A program made the translations under genes and the position numbers. A stretch of DNA of 64,000 nucleotides from Rosa chinensis (Eukaryota > Streptophyta > Magnoliopsida > Rosales > Rosaceae), in assembly GCF_002994745.2 (NCBI RefSeq), contig NC_037092.1, positions 8,298,501-8,362,500 on the forward strand. The letters are read 5' to 3'. A model generated the notes under the pieces. It did not search any database, was not told the origin of the DNA, and worked only from the letters and a program-made list of their open reading frames with translations. Of this stretch, positions 32,079 to 44,528 are shown in pieces. Positions within the stretch are counted from its first letter, which is position 1, and the number at the start of each line of letters is the position of its first letter.

Positions 32079-33635
32079 ATGGCTTCCACCACCCCAGAAA
32101 AGCACGTTTATTCCGTGTGGGCGCTTCCACCGGACGACGTGACCCCCAGGCTCAAGAAGCTCATGGAGGGCCTCCGAGCCGAGTTCAACGGGCCCTACTT
32201 CGACCCCCACATCACCGTCGTGGGGGCCATCACCTTGACCCCCGAAGACGCTCTCAACGAGTTTAAAACGGCCTCGCAGGCCGTGAAGGCCTACGAAGCC
32301 AAAGTTGAGAGCGTCGCCACTGGAACTTTCTTTTACCAGTGTGTGTTCCTCCTCATCAATCCCACTCCTCAGGTAAGACTTTGTTTATGGGTTTCAAGTT
32401 TTGTTTATTATGAAACAATGAGATTGAAAGTTTGTGTCTTTTTGTTCAGGTGGTGGAAGCTAGTGCAATCTGCTGTGGGCATTTTGGTTACAATAGCTCA
32501 ACTCGTGAGTTCTGATATATTTTATAGACTAGAGTTTTGTGCTTTGTTATTTTTGGAAGTATTTGTCTCTATCTGCTTTGTTTGGATGGGAAAATGTTGA
32601 GAAAATGTTTCTGCTGTTGATGATTGGTCTTAGCTTTGAATTGACTTGGCAACTATTGAAGCAGAAATTATTTTAGTTGGTACTATGCCTGAAAGTTGAG
32701 TTATAGCAGTTAGCATTTGTCAAGGTTACATCTTTATACCATGAAACCACAAAAGGAACTCTGTAAATATTATAGGTTTTTGTGGAATGCCCATTTCTTT
32801 TTAGCAAACTTGTGGATTGCCCATTTGGTTAAGTCAACTTTTGTTTTGGGTTTTGCTGAGCATTTACACTATGTAGATAGATTGGGAATGCTCAAACTTT
32901 GTCTGCAAATTGGACTACTCTGTATATATCCACAGAACTTGTTGATATCCTAAACTAATAGGTTGGCTGTTTCGTATAAGCCAATTTTTTTATGGGTATG
33001 TTAAGGATGTAGATAATGAAGAAACATTGCCAACACTGCTGCTTAGAATGCAAAACTGAACTCATCTGCATATTTGTTGGTAAATTACCTGTTTTAGCAA
33101 CTTGTAGATATGCCCATATCATAAGACAAGCCAATTCTTGTGGTTGGTTAGCATTTAGTCAGTGAAGTTTAGATGGTCAGTGGTGCTACTTTATCATGTA
33201 ATTTCTATAAAAATATCCATAGGGGTTTGGAGAATACGTGATTTTAAATTTAACTAACTTGTTGACCAATTTCATGTAAATCAACTTTTTTATGGTTTTG
33301 CTGAGCATTTAGACATAAAGATGAGATTGCATATGGTGCCTACTTGCTTTGTAAATTGAAGCATGATTTGTGTATGTACCAAGACTATTGTTCTTGTTCT
33401 AACACCAATGATTGTTGGATCAATGGCAGCTTATATGCCACATCTGAGTCTCCTGTACGCAGATCTGATTGATGAAGATAAGAAAAAAGCTCAAGAGAAA
33501 GCCAGCATTCTGGACGAGAGCATTGCTAGTCTGAGCTTCCCCGTTACTCGCCTTGCATTGTACAAAACTGACACTGAAGATAAAACTCTAAAATCTTGGG
33601 AGAAGATTGCTGAGTGCACACTCCAACCCAATTAG
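32079..33635 (+). CDS. Cyclic phosphodiesterase (CPDase, 2H phosphoesterase)
   Basis: Three exons: 32079-32372, 32450-32504 and 33430-33635. They join to 555 bp (184 residues), close to the 181 residues known for the Arabidopsis enzyme. The start (KHVYSVWALPP) and the two catalytic HxT/S motifs, HITV at about residue 45 and HLSL at about residue 121, mark a 2H phosphoesterase. The family hydrolyses ADP-ribose 1'',2''-cyclic phosphate, a by-product of tRNA splicing, and other cyclic phosphates. The second exon is only 55 bp. An in-frame ATG at 32028 exists, but the family start is at 32079. Confidence 0.94.
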
Positions 33636-36237
33636 GTCTCTTGATGTTTGTGTTTCAACTTGTAATGTCACTCTGTTCCAATGTCCCCGTCAACTCTAAT
33701 GTGTAAAGTTGAAGTTTTAATGTAATGTCAAAGGCTCAAAGCTGTCACAAAAAAAGCTGGGGTTGTATGCCAGCCAGTCTTGCTTTGTATTTCTGATTTT
33801 CTGCAATTTGTGTAATAAGGAAACACCTTGGTTGGCCACTTGGCCGCCGCTATGTTTGGCCGCCACTAATTCTCAATAATGTTAGATCTTCCATGTGTCT
33901 CCTCTCAAATGAGTACCTATAGATCCAATTACTGGTACGAGTTATAATGAATATGACAGAAATGTATTTAGTGTTCAAACTAGATTGGTCTATTTGCCAA
34001 TCCCTGCAGTAAAAGCCTACTGAACTTTCTTGTTGAGTACTTAATATAGAGGGACCTCAAATTAATAAAATTTTCCAGATGAAAAGGACCTTGATACTTA
34101 TCAGATACACCTGAAGCCAATAGTTCCTCATTCCCTGTGGAATGGCCAAAAGGAAACATGAATCCTTCTTCTCCTCATAGTAGCGTCAGCACACACGCAA
34201 TGTGTGTGTGCACTATTGTTTTTCTGAGTCATATATTCTACTTTCTTTCTTTGCGGTTTGATTATTGTTTCTTCTAAATATATATGTCTTTCATCTATGA
34301 ACGATAAAATCTTTATTCTTGAATGAACAAAAGAATTCATGGTCATAGATATACCGAAAATCCGTGAACAAACCCAAAAAGGTTCTAGTCAGGGTGTGGT
34401 GGCTTTCTTATTTGAGTGAGTTTAACCTTAAAATTGAACAGAAGTTGCACGAGGACGGCAGTCAAAAATTGTAGCTTGGATCTCAAGTTAAAGCTTATCT
34501 CATGTGACCTTATCCCATATCATCACAAGAGTAGAATGACAAAAAGAAAGAAGAAAACTATTAAACAATGAGTTGTACAACTACATCCTACAGCATGAGC
34601 GCAGCCTCAAAGTCAATTCTGATCCAGAATTCATGTTTTATCATCATGGCCAGAGGTATTACAGTTTCTTTGCTAAGAAAATGAATACACTAATTTCTCC
34701 CATCATTTTTTTATGAGGCTTGATTATGATACATTGAACAAGCCAACTTAACCAAATTGGTTGTGAATTGTTTGAGTCCACTAGTTTATAAGAGTAAGAC
34801 AAACTGAGGAAGTAATAGCAGTCCTCCTGCAACAACCTCTATATTCCTCTCAGTTTTGTTTTCTTTCCACTAAAACTTGGTTGGTGTTGAAAACTGAAAC
34901 TCGAAACCATGTTCCATGTTTGGCCATATGTGATCTGTGGATATTTTAGCTCAAAATTTTCCAAAATTAGGTTCAAAGAGGATGACAAAACCCAAATTTC
35001 TAGTTTCTTCATTTTCCTTTCTTTCTTGTAGTTCTCGAATGTTGTTACACATTAGAATATCAACTAAATCGAAAATCGTTTAGTCTTTCAGTGGTTTTGT
35101 TGTTGAATAATAACCCCAATTAAACTATCAAGTATGAAAGTTGGTTCAAACAGATTCAATGTGGAAGTAGAAATGTGCATGGGAAAGTGAAGATATAAAC
35201 GTCGTTGTTAACTTGTTTCATTTGGTCCGGAAAGACAATTCAAATCGCAATAGTTTTCATGTGACGTGATATTGTAGACTTAATTAATGGATCAGGGAGA
35301 GAATAGTTTCCAGGAATCATCAACATTTAGGACCACTTCCTAGTTTCTAACGGTACGCACCACTATCTCATGGATCTAGTCATTGCTATAAAGTCGAAAA
35401 TTATTGTGTCATCCAGAAGGACAAAGTACAAACAAGTAAATATCAAAGTATCAATTAATTCTCCCTATATACTTGATACAGTTTTAGTCTTCTCTGGTTA
35501 ATGTTGACACGAAGATCAAGCATGAGTAGAAGAGATATAAGTACACGTATGATCAGACAGTTAGGGCACAATTAAGTAAGGAATCAATTACTTGCATAAC
35601 GACTCTTTCTGACAATTCTATTGGATTAAGTCATCATGTGTAATTTGGGTGATCTATAAAAATTGAGAAATTTTTCAAAAAAAAAAAAAAAAAAAAGTAA
35701 AGAATCAACTTAACTACTACAACTTAGAACGAAAGATACCTCCAAACTACTGTCTATAACACAATCTTGATAAAAATTAGAAAATATTTGCGCTTCTTTT
35801 CAAACCTAAACTAATCATTAAAATCTTTTATAGGATAACACCCAGAAAAATTGATAGAACAATAATAATAAAGGTTTCACATTAGATCGATACTCCCGCG
35901 CCGCCCCTCCAGGTCCACCACAGTTGAGGGTTTCACCACTTCACCCGCTGCACTTTACCGACCAGTTCGTTGATGGCGCAAGCACCACACCTGCGCACAT
36001 TAGCTAAACCCCTCTAACCCTGCGCCATGGTCGCGTACTAAGTCGTTACCCCGAAGTTTCTCCCCACGCGCTCGACCCCAATCGCCAGAAAAGTATAAAA
36101 CGACGAATTGAAAAAAGAAACCGAAAAAGAAGAACGTTACACTGTTGCAGCCAAAAAAAACACGCGCTTTTCTTCTTCCTATAAACCCGTCGAACATATA
36201 GCAAAAAAAGAGAGAGAGAGAAAACTTCGCAGCTTTC
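33636..36237. other. Intergenic region between CPDase and the ankyrin kinase
   Basis: The first few hundred bases hold the CPDase 3' UTR. The remainder is AT-rich with an A run at 35676-35696. Just before the kinase ATG the sequence becomes GC-richer with GA repeats, consistent with a 5' leader. Frames on the minus strand at 36000-36470 overlap this leader and exon 1 and are shadows. Confidence 0.5.
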
Positions 36238-39200
36238 ATGGATTTGAAAACGACGCCGTTGCGGTTCACTCTGGGCAAGCAGTCGTCTCTGGCGCCGGAG
36301 CGTGAATCCGACGCCGGAGACGCGGAGGAGGACGAGGTGGAGGTGATCGATCCCCGAGTGAGGCTTATGTACTTGGCCAATGAAGCCGACTTGGACGGGA
36401 TCAAGGAGCTTCTCGATTCCGGCATCGACGTCAATTTCCGCGACATCGATAATCGGACGGCGCTGCATGTCGCCGCGTGTCAGGGCTACTCCGACGTCGT
36501 TTCGCTGCTGCTCGAGCGCGGAGCTGATGTTAATACTAAAGATCGCTGGGGCAGCTCCGTAAGTTCACCCTGCTCACCAAGCTTTAGTTTTAATTGCTTA
36601 ATCTCTGCTTGCTTAAGCTTAATTCTGTACAAGACTTAGAGAAATGTAGATGAAAATGTTACGAAAAGTTGGAAATCGGAGAAGAAGATGATGATTTTGA
36701 CAGTCTAGTTTTGCTTGCACAGCCTCTTGCAGATGCTATATACTATAAGAACCATGATGTGATCAAGCTTCTGGAGAAGCGCGGCGCGAAGCCTCTGGTG
36801 AAATTTTGATTTACGGTAGTGCTTTCTTGATTTTACTGAGCTGGTTTTTGTTTGATTTGCTTATATTATGCTGGTTAAAATGTTCAGATGGCACCAATGC
36901 GCGTTAAGTATGCAAGAGAAGTTCCCGAATATGAAATTGATCCCAAGGAGCTTGATTTTACTAACAGTGTTGAAATAACCAAGGTAAATATTTTTATGCT
37001 GGTTAAATGTTCAAATTGCCTATGCAAAAGTGATCGTGAAAAGCTGTTAATGTCGATTTGCTATGGTTTTGAATGTGTTATAAGAAGTGTTTGAATTAGC
37101 ATGTTGCTAATTGCTAGTTGATTAATATCTTGTTGTCTTGTTAGTTGTGCTCATCTGTTTCTTTGTGTTCCAGGGAACATTCCATTTAGCATCTTGGCGC
37201 GGAATACAGGTGGCTGTGAAAAGGCTTGCGGAGGAACTAATTGTTGACGAGGCTAAAGTGTGCGTTGTTCATGAACTACTCATCATTTTTCCAATTCCTT
37301 CTTTTCTAGCTTTATGGTCTTTGAAGTTATGGATCAATTTTGGTCTTTCTGCAGGAAGGCATTTACGGATGAGCTTACATTGCTTCAAAAGATACGGCAT
37401 CCAAATGTAGTGCAATTTCTGGGTGCAGTAACTCAAAGTAGTCCAATGATGATTGTAACAGAATACTTGCCTAAGGTTTTGTCCCTTTTCTGTGCTTGTA
37501 TTTGGTATCTAATCTTTCTAAAATATTTTCTAGTAACTCATTTGGAATAGTTGCAATGTTTGTGCCTCCATAATGTTAGAGGAATGGTTATATTTCCTAA
37601 TGTTTCAGCAAAAGCTCATGTTTTGGTAGTGTGAAGCGAAAGCTTGAGGTGCTTCATTGCTCTTAGATGGTTGTGCTTTTTTGTCCATATTAGTACTCAA
37701 AATAGGGCTCTAAGGATCCATCGCTAATTGCAGAATTAAATAGGCATAACCTTGTTAATATGATTTACTTGCATCTTCTGTCTTGTATTTTTTTGTTTTT
37801 TGTTTTTTTTTTTGCCAGTCAGATTAGAGTTCCTGGGTAACATAGAGCCTTCACTTTGTTGAGTTGACGTTCCTCCACAGAGGTGCATAGAAGTAAAATG
37901 GAACACAGTAGCTAGTTTGGAGCTTAAAATTTAGAATTTTGTAGATCTTTATTTTGTTTTGTCCTTATTGCAGGGAGACCTACGTGCATTTTTAAAAAGA
38001 AAAGGAGCATTGAAACCGTCGACAGCTGTGAGATTTGCACTTGATATTGCAAGGTCCGTTATTCTTTTGATTTGGCCTTGATTATCATTTTCTGAATATC
38101 AACAGATAACAAATTTGAAGAATTATAATTTACCTGTTAGAATAAAGGATTCATTGCATTTACAAAGAAGGACATTTGTTAAAAAACTCAAATGCAAGAG
38201 TACAATGTTATACAAAGTGGAAAGTGGTCATTAATATATCTTACATATAGATTGAATTTCAGAGTTATTGTCCATTTTGTTGAAATGTCTGTCCTTGATT
38301 TGATTGTGGTTCTTTATCCCAGTTGCTTATTTAGTGGTGATGGCTTCTGTTAGTAAGCTAATGAGCATTTCCTTTAGCATCATCTTCTATTCTCCCTTTT
38401 TTGTCATGGCAAACAAAAGTATGTGTTCTGTTTGTTGTGTCCACCAAGATTCAACACAGGATTTAAAATTTCTTGGCTTACCAGAGGCTCTGTAGAAATG
38501 AGAGGCATCATTTCTTTAATTTAATTTTTTTTTTCTTTTTCATTTGTTTTTCATGTTTTTATGTTTTTTTTTCCTCTTGTCACAGAATAGAATAGAGCAA
38601 AACAAACACAATATGCTACCTAGTTTGGTAGAAATAAGCATCCTATCAAGCATATGCATCCTGGATCTAAATGACTGCATCAGTTTTTGCAATTTCAAAA
38701 GCATTATTGCCTAAACCAATCCAACTTTTGAACTTGGCCGTTGCTTCAAGTCCTGAAAACCTCTAGATATAAGTTCTTAACAGCTCTTTCTTGTTAAAAA
38801 TTTTAATGCTTGGATGCTCTGCATACAAAATATAATTGGATTTGTAGTTGCAAGATCTTATTTTCATTCCTGTATTAAAGGCAATTTAAAGTAAAAACTG
38901 ATTTGCTTATTCTACAATGAATGCTTCGGGAGTAAAGACTATCACCGCATTGAGGCTTGGTTGATAAACAGCTAACATGTATTTTGGTTGCTTACTTTTG
39001 TTTTGAGAGCAAAATCATTTTTTATTGCTTGAATATAGTTCTTTACCACATTATCTCTGGATATCATGCAGGGGAATGAATTATTTGCATGAGAATAAAC
39101 CAGCACCAATTATTCATCGTGATCTTGAGCCTTCGTAAGTTTCTTCTTTTTTTCTTCCTAATCTCCATTCTGGTCTTAGCATTTACCAAGAGGCCCATTC

Positions 39201-40995
39201 TTTTTGGTTATCTTTTCTTCGTTTACTGGTCTTTCACCTGAAGAACTCATGTTCATATTCCATTACTATTTCAAAAGAGGATTCTGTTGTTTCCCTTGAT
39301 AGCCTTAATAGTGTCAATGGCAGGCCTTTTCTTCTAATGTTGCTAACTAGTTTGATGACAGAAATATATTGCGAGATGATTCTGGGACCATAAAAGTTGC
39401 TGATTTTGGAGTGAGCAAGTTGCTGACGGTTAAAGAAGATAAGCCTTTGATTTGTCAAGATGCTTCATGTGAGTGTTTCCTTCTGGGCAATACTTTATTG
39501 AATAGATCCTTACCAAACTAATATGTATGTTGCTTAGGTGCAGTGTTGCCTAGGTAGTATCTTTCTGAAAGGGAAAAAAGTAGTTCTCTCTGGTTCTTTT
39601 TCTGTACAGATGTACTTTTCTATAATTTAGTAGCCCTTCATTGTGGAAACTTCCATGCCATCGGTTGAAGTTGTAGATTGTGAGTGACTCAGTATCATTT
39701 GTTGATTTCCATTGACAGGTCGATACATAGCTCCTGAGGTTTCTAAGAATGAAGAATATGATACAAAAGTGGATGTATTCTCTTTTGCTTTAATCCTACA
39801 AGAGGTAGATGGTTCATTTCTGAATCCTAGACTAGTTTCATCTATGAAGACATTGTCATGCCATCTTAGTGCATAGTTCCACACCCATGTTATACATCAG
39901 CCGTCTCTTTCAACATGAATTTATTATCAAAGAGTTTAAATCAATACATAGGAGATATATTGTGTGTTTATCATGAAGAAGATGACCATTTCTTAAGCAT
40001 GAATCAATAAATGTATGAAGCTTCATTACTGACCTTAGTATGCTGTATCAGATGATAGAAGGCTGTCCACCATTTTCTGCCAAGCAAGATAGTGAAGTTC
40101 CAAAAGTATATGTTGCAAGAGAGCGCCCACCTTTCAGAGCTCCAGTAAAGCGTTATGCACATGGCCTTAGAGAGTAAGTGTGTTGCTAAAACAACTTTCT
40201 CTGCTTTTATTGATTAGAGTTTCTGTTCAGTTTCTAGTTTCTGCCCCGGAATTTCAGCCCCTACTGATGGGCATTTTGTTATTGGTGTTTCTACTGACAA
40301 TGCAAACCCCTTCATATATTACTTCTTTGCCAGCATGTTTTGTATAGTTTCTCTTCCTCAAGAGTATCATCAAATGTAGCATTTGAGTTTCCAGAAGCCG
40401 ATCAAACTTTGTTTTCTTAACTCTGTGTGTGCTCTCTCTCTTTAGGGTCACAAACATTATCTGATCTTGTTCTGATACCTGCTCACAGGTTAATTGAGGA
40501 GTGCTGGAATGAGAAGCCAGCTAAAAGACCATCGTTTAGGCAAATAATCTTGAGGTTGGAATCTATTTATAACACCATTGGCCATAAAAGGCGTTGGAAG
40601 GTCTGCTCCCTCTCTGGATTTATCTTTCTGGAATAAGTATTAGATGAATTTGAGAAACTGAATAACTGAAAAAAAAAAAAAAAAAACCTTCACATTTGGT
40701 AAATTAAAGTTATTAAATGGCCTGTAAATCCTGAATTACTTTTCTTGAATTCATGAAGTATCATTCAAGGGTTTGGGGAATTCTAATAATAGGATGGTGG
40801 TTTCCTGCTGTCACTTTGTTTACTTTTACATTCCAGCATATACTTGCTGAAGAAGTCTTTTTCTTACCCTCCACGTAATATGTACAGGTTAGACCATTGA
40901 AATGCTTTCCAAATCTAGAAGCCATGTTGAGGAAAGATCATATCAGTCTGAGCAGCAGAAGCCGTTCATCACGTTCCTCTGCTAGCAGCATATAA
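36238..40995 (+). CDS. Ankyrin-repeat Raf-like protein kinase (integrin-linked kinase type)
   Basis: Twelve exons: 36238-36558, 36723-36797, 36888-36983, 37174-37259, 37355-37475, 37974-38053, 39072-39134, 39362-39468, 39719-39804, 40052-40173, 40489-40600 and 40888-40995. They join to 1377 bp (458 residues). Two to three ankyrin repeats (about residues 40-130, with DNRTALHVAACQGY and LLLERGADVN) precede a kinase domain with VAVKRL, a DELTLLQKIRHPN helix-C region, HRDLEPSN, DFGVSK and YIAPEV. The catalytic-loop lysine of HRDLKxxN is glutamate here, as I recall for this plant ILK/Raf C-group. The C-terminus is Ser/Arg-rich. The Arabidopsis neighbour of AG, At4g18950 (BHP), is the likely orthologue; it acts in blue-light signalling to the guard-cell proton pump. 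Confidence 0.93.
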
Positions 40996-42708
40996 AAACA
41001 GAATCTTATATGAATGTCTAAACTGCTAGCAGACGTTACCATCTCCAGCTTGATAGCGGAAACTGTGTTCACAAGACAGTAGAATTCGGTTGTGTAACTC
41101 CACTAATAGTCATTAAATTTGAATTCTTCAAGATTCTTTTTAACTCTCCCTTTGATAACCTGGGCTGAGAACCACATTTTGTATATCGCATTATGCATGT
41201 AAGTGCATCTTATGTGTAATCCAAGAATATTTACTTAGCATCGTCTTGAATATGGAACTGACGATGTTATGCTGAAGCAGAAGTACTCTGGTATTGCCTT
41301 TTGTGAGATAGGTTTGTAACTCAGTAAGTAAAGCTTTGGAAATATGGCATTATTTGACACAAATTATTTTGCATTCTCAACAAAACCTATTTGTGGTCCG
41401 TTGATGATTTATTGGTCAATGACACATATGCTGGATGAGGTTCTAAATTCAAGCCTGTATTCCCTTCTTTTGGATAAAAAGATGCAAATAAATAAATGAG
41501 CAAGCTTTTTCAGAGTGTGTGAGAGAGACTCTGATTTACTCAAGCCAAATGAGCTTTCCCAACCATCTCAACATAAGTTAGTTGAGACCAGTTAATTGCA
41601 TCTTTAAATCAAACAAATTCCTACTGCAAGAGTCATAGCTTCGGGAGCAAACTCTAAGATTGCCTTAACCACTAAACAAGTAAAGAAGAAAAAAGAAATG
41701 TAAATTACCAGAAAAAGACATTGCAGACTCTGGCAATTGGGAGAAATGTTCACAGTTTTCTGGCATTCTGGTGAACTAAAACCTTCCACAATTGCAACTC
41801 AGGTAACTTTCAGACAAAGCAAGCATGGAACTGGAATATGAAATAATAACTGTACTTCTAGAGACCACCCAAAAGAATAAAAGAAATGGAATGATGATCT
41901 TTATCCCTTTGGAGTGGTGAATACATGAACAAATAAGATTTTTATTACATGTCTCCTCCATTGGAACATATCGATCATATTGATATGTTGTAATCTCAAG
42001 AGAGGATTGCAAATTTATCTTCTGTAGAGTAAAATGATTGATTACCAACTTAGCTAAAGTGCATTTGTACGTATGTGGCCACAAAGAAAATTTTAAATTT
42101 GCTTTGGGTTTTATTTTACACGTTTTCAGTCGACCGAAATTCGAATGAGGCAATTCCGAGATTCGAATGAGGCGTTTGTCTTAGACTCTCTGACTATCAA
42201 ATATAACTAAATATGAAAAAACTTTTCGTTTCATTTCTACCTTTTGTATAGTCCAAAACTATTTCAAATGCATGTACTATTGGTTCAATTTCCCAATGCG
42301 GGAATTCCAGAAGTGAAATATACATCTTGTGCCTCACTATTTTATCTTTGACATGGATCAAAAGTAACACATTCCTCCATATATCTCCACAGAGAAATTC
42401 TTACATGAGGCAAACGTACCACGTGGCGGTAGGGTAATCTAATAAAAATTCAGAAAATTTTAAGTGTGTTCCTAAACTATCCTTACTCATTAAAATGAAA
42501 TACCCAAAACACCCCCTTACATGTTCACTGATTGGGCAGCCCTACCAGCCATGTGGTACGTCTGCCCTACGTAAGAATCTCTCATCTCGACGCATCAATT
42601 GCATCAACATTATTATAAGTATTCCAGTTAATTGGAATTCATGAGAGCCATGAATTAGTATTTAATACGTATTCTTCTTGGCTTTTGAGAAATCGGAGGT
42701 AGTTTAAC
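40996..42708. other. Intergenic DNA after the kinase gene
   Basis: Probable 3' UTR, then AT-rich sequence. Frames near 41604-42153 on the minus strand have no recognisable domain. Near 42130-42175 a motif with ATTCGAATGAGGC is repeated. No gene is supported. Confidence 0.5.
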
Positions 42709-43515
42709 CAGAGTCGTCCCTTGACCAAGGCAACCAAGGTAGTGGCCTTGGGTCTCAGTTTGGAGAAGGCCTCCATCTCAAAATGCCGGTATATGTTAAA
42801 AAAAAAAAAAGATAGTAAAAGAAAAAAGACGCAGAACTACAGTATGTAAAAGACAATGTCGAGGCCAATGAAATCAAACCCGTGACTCCATATGGCCTCA
42901 AAATTTTCTCTTTTGCTTTTGTATTTGTAAGTTAAACACCCCAAGCTTTCCTCTTTCTCCATCACTCTGGGATTAGAAAAGAAGATAACCAAAAGTTTGC
43001 TCTCACTTTCACCAATTTGGGCAAAAATGAAACAATGGCTATGAATTTTGATTCCCTCGATCTGATTCTTAGACAAACGGTAACATTTCTTCCTTTTATG
43101 TCTATTTAAGCCATTGACATACTCTGATAGATGCATAGAAGCAATCTTTCTCTTCCTCTTACTCAATTATGAATTTCATTCTTTGTTCTAATTCTATAAC
43201 TAGAATTTAGATATTTGACACAATTGCGTACTCAATTATGAATTTCATTATTTGTTCTAATTCTGTAATCAAAATTCAGATAGTTGATACAATTGTAACA
43301 AACCGTCAAGGATTGAAGTCCAAAATTTTGTGGTTAAAAAATCAGGTTCTATTGTTCTTTATCGGCATTATTACTTTTAATTTTGTTTAAATATTTTGCT
43401 ATGTTTTAGTTTGAACTTTGCTTAATTTGCTGACATTTTTTTTTAATGGAAAAAATTATTAGGAATGTCTATCTAAATTTTGCCTTATACCTCACTTTGT
43501 CATGGGACGGCCCTG
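42709..43515. mobile_element. Non-autonomous hAT transposon with 8-bp target-site duplication
   Basis: Ends are CAGAGTCGTCCCTTGAC on the left and the complement of CAGGGCCGTCCCATGAC on the right, typical hAT terminal inverted repeats. The element is flanked on both sides by AGTTTAAC (42701-42708 and 43516-43523), a perfect 8-bp duplication as hAT insertion produces. The 807-bp inside has no transposase; a minus-strand frame at 42837-43166 resembles nothing I know. A 67-bp tandem duplication lies inside (about 43163-43297). Confidence 0.92.
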
Positions 43516-43523
43516 AGTTTAAC

Positions 43524-44478
43524 CAGCCAATTAGTGAAATTTTCATAATTAATTAGGATAAGCATACACACACACCCCATATTAGGTCAGGAAAAATAGT
43601 CTTAATTAAACTACCTTGTTATTGAGAACTAATGGAGAAGAACAATTATATTTTTGAGGAAGAAAAAGTCTATTATAAGAGACCGGTGTTTTATGTCACA
43701 AAATTTCATCACTCAATTGTTGAGCAGTACGTGAAAAATATATAACATCGATCTCCATAACTACTACGGAAGTACCGATGAATTCAACATGGTTGAGGAA
43801 GAAGAACATGCATTACATTCTTTTATATATTCTCTATGGTTATAATCGTATATATTAATGTAAATGACTTCTGCCGGTCCAATGTGTTTGCCTGTTTGGT
43901 CACTAAAGGAAGTTGGAATAGAAAGCAACGGATGGAGATAAAGGTAGAAATTTTATGTTATTGGGGGATATATGATAAAAGTCACGAAAGCATGATGACC
44001 ATACTCCATGTTCAATGTCTTGAATTATAGTCACTGATCGTTTAGAATTGATGGTCTAGTTAAGAAAATAAAGAAGAAAGAAAAAATCTTAAGCACTTGT
44101 AAAATCTTCAATCTTATATATTGACATTCCCAGTTCGATGGATACAAAGGTAAGGACGTACAGTTATTAAAGTCATTGATTCAGCTTGGATTAGAGATTA
44201 GAAGCATATCTGGTTAGAGGCAGATTCTCCTCATTTGGTGCATGCCTTAGCGTCTTCGAGTTGCATGGGGTAATTATTCACATCAAATAGCTCAAATGAA
44301 ATTCCGCTCCTCACATATTTTCAGAAAAGATAATCAAGTGCAGATGCTTTTTTATTCCTGCAATAGAGATTACTCGAGTCTTTCCAATTTCCGTATTCGT
44401 TAGATATTGTTTCCTGAAGGTTTGGCCCCCCTCTTTGTATTACTACTTATTTTTAGTGAATAGATTCTTCTGTGCAGG

Positions 44479-44528
<50 letters not shown>

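Noticed and set aside
36000..36468. Two minus-strand frames over 140 codons upstream of and within kinase exon 1
   Set aside because: They overlap the kinase leader and first exon, have no recognisable domain, and the plus-strand frame fits the ankyrin-kinase family.
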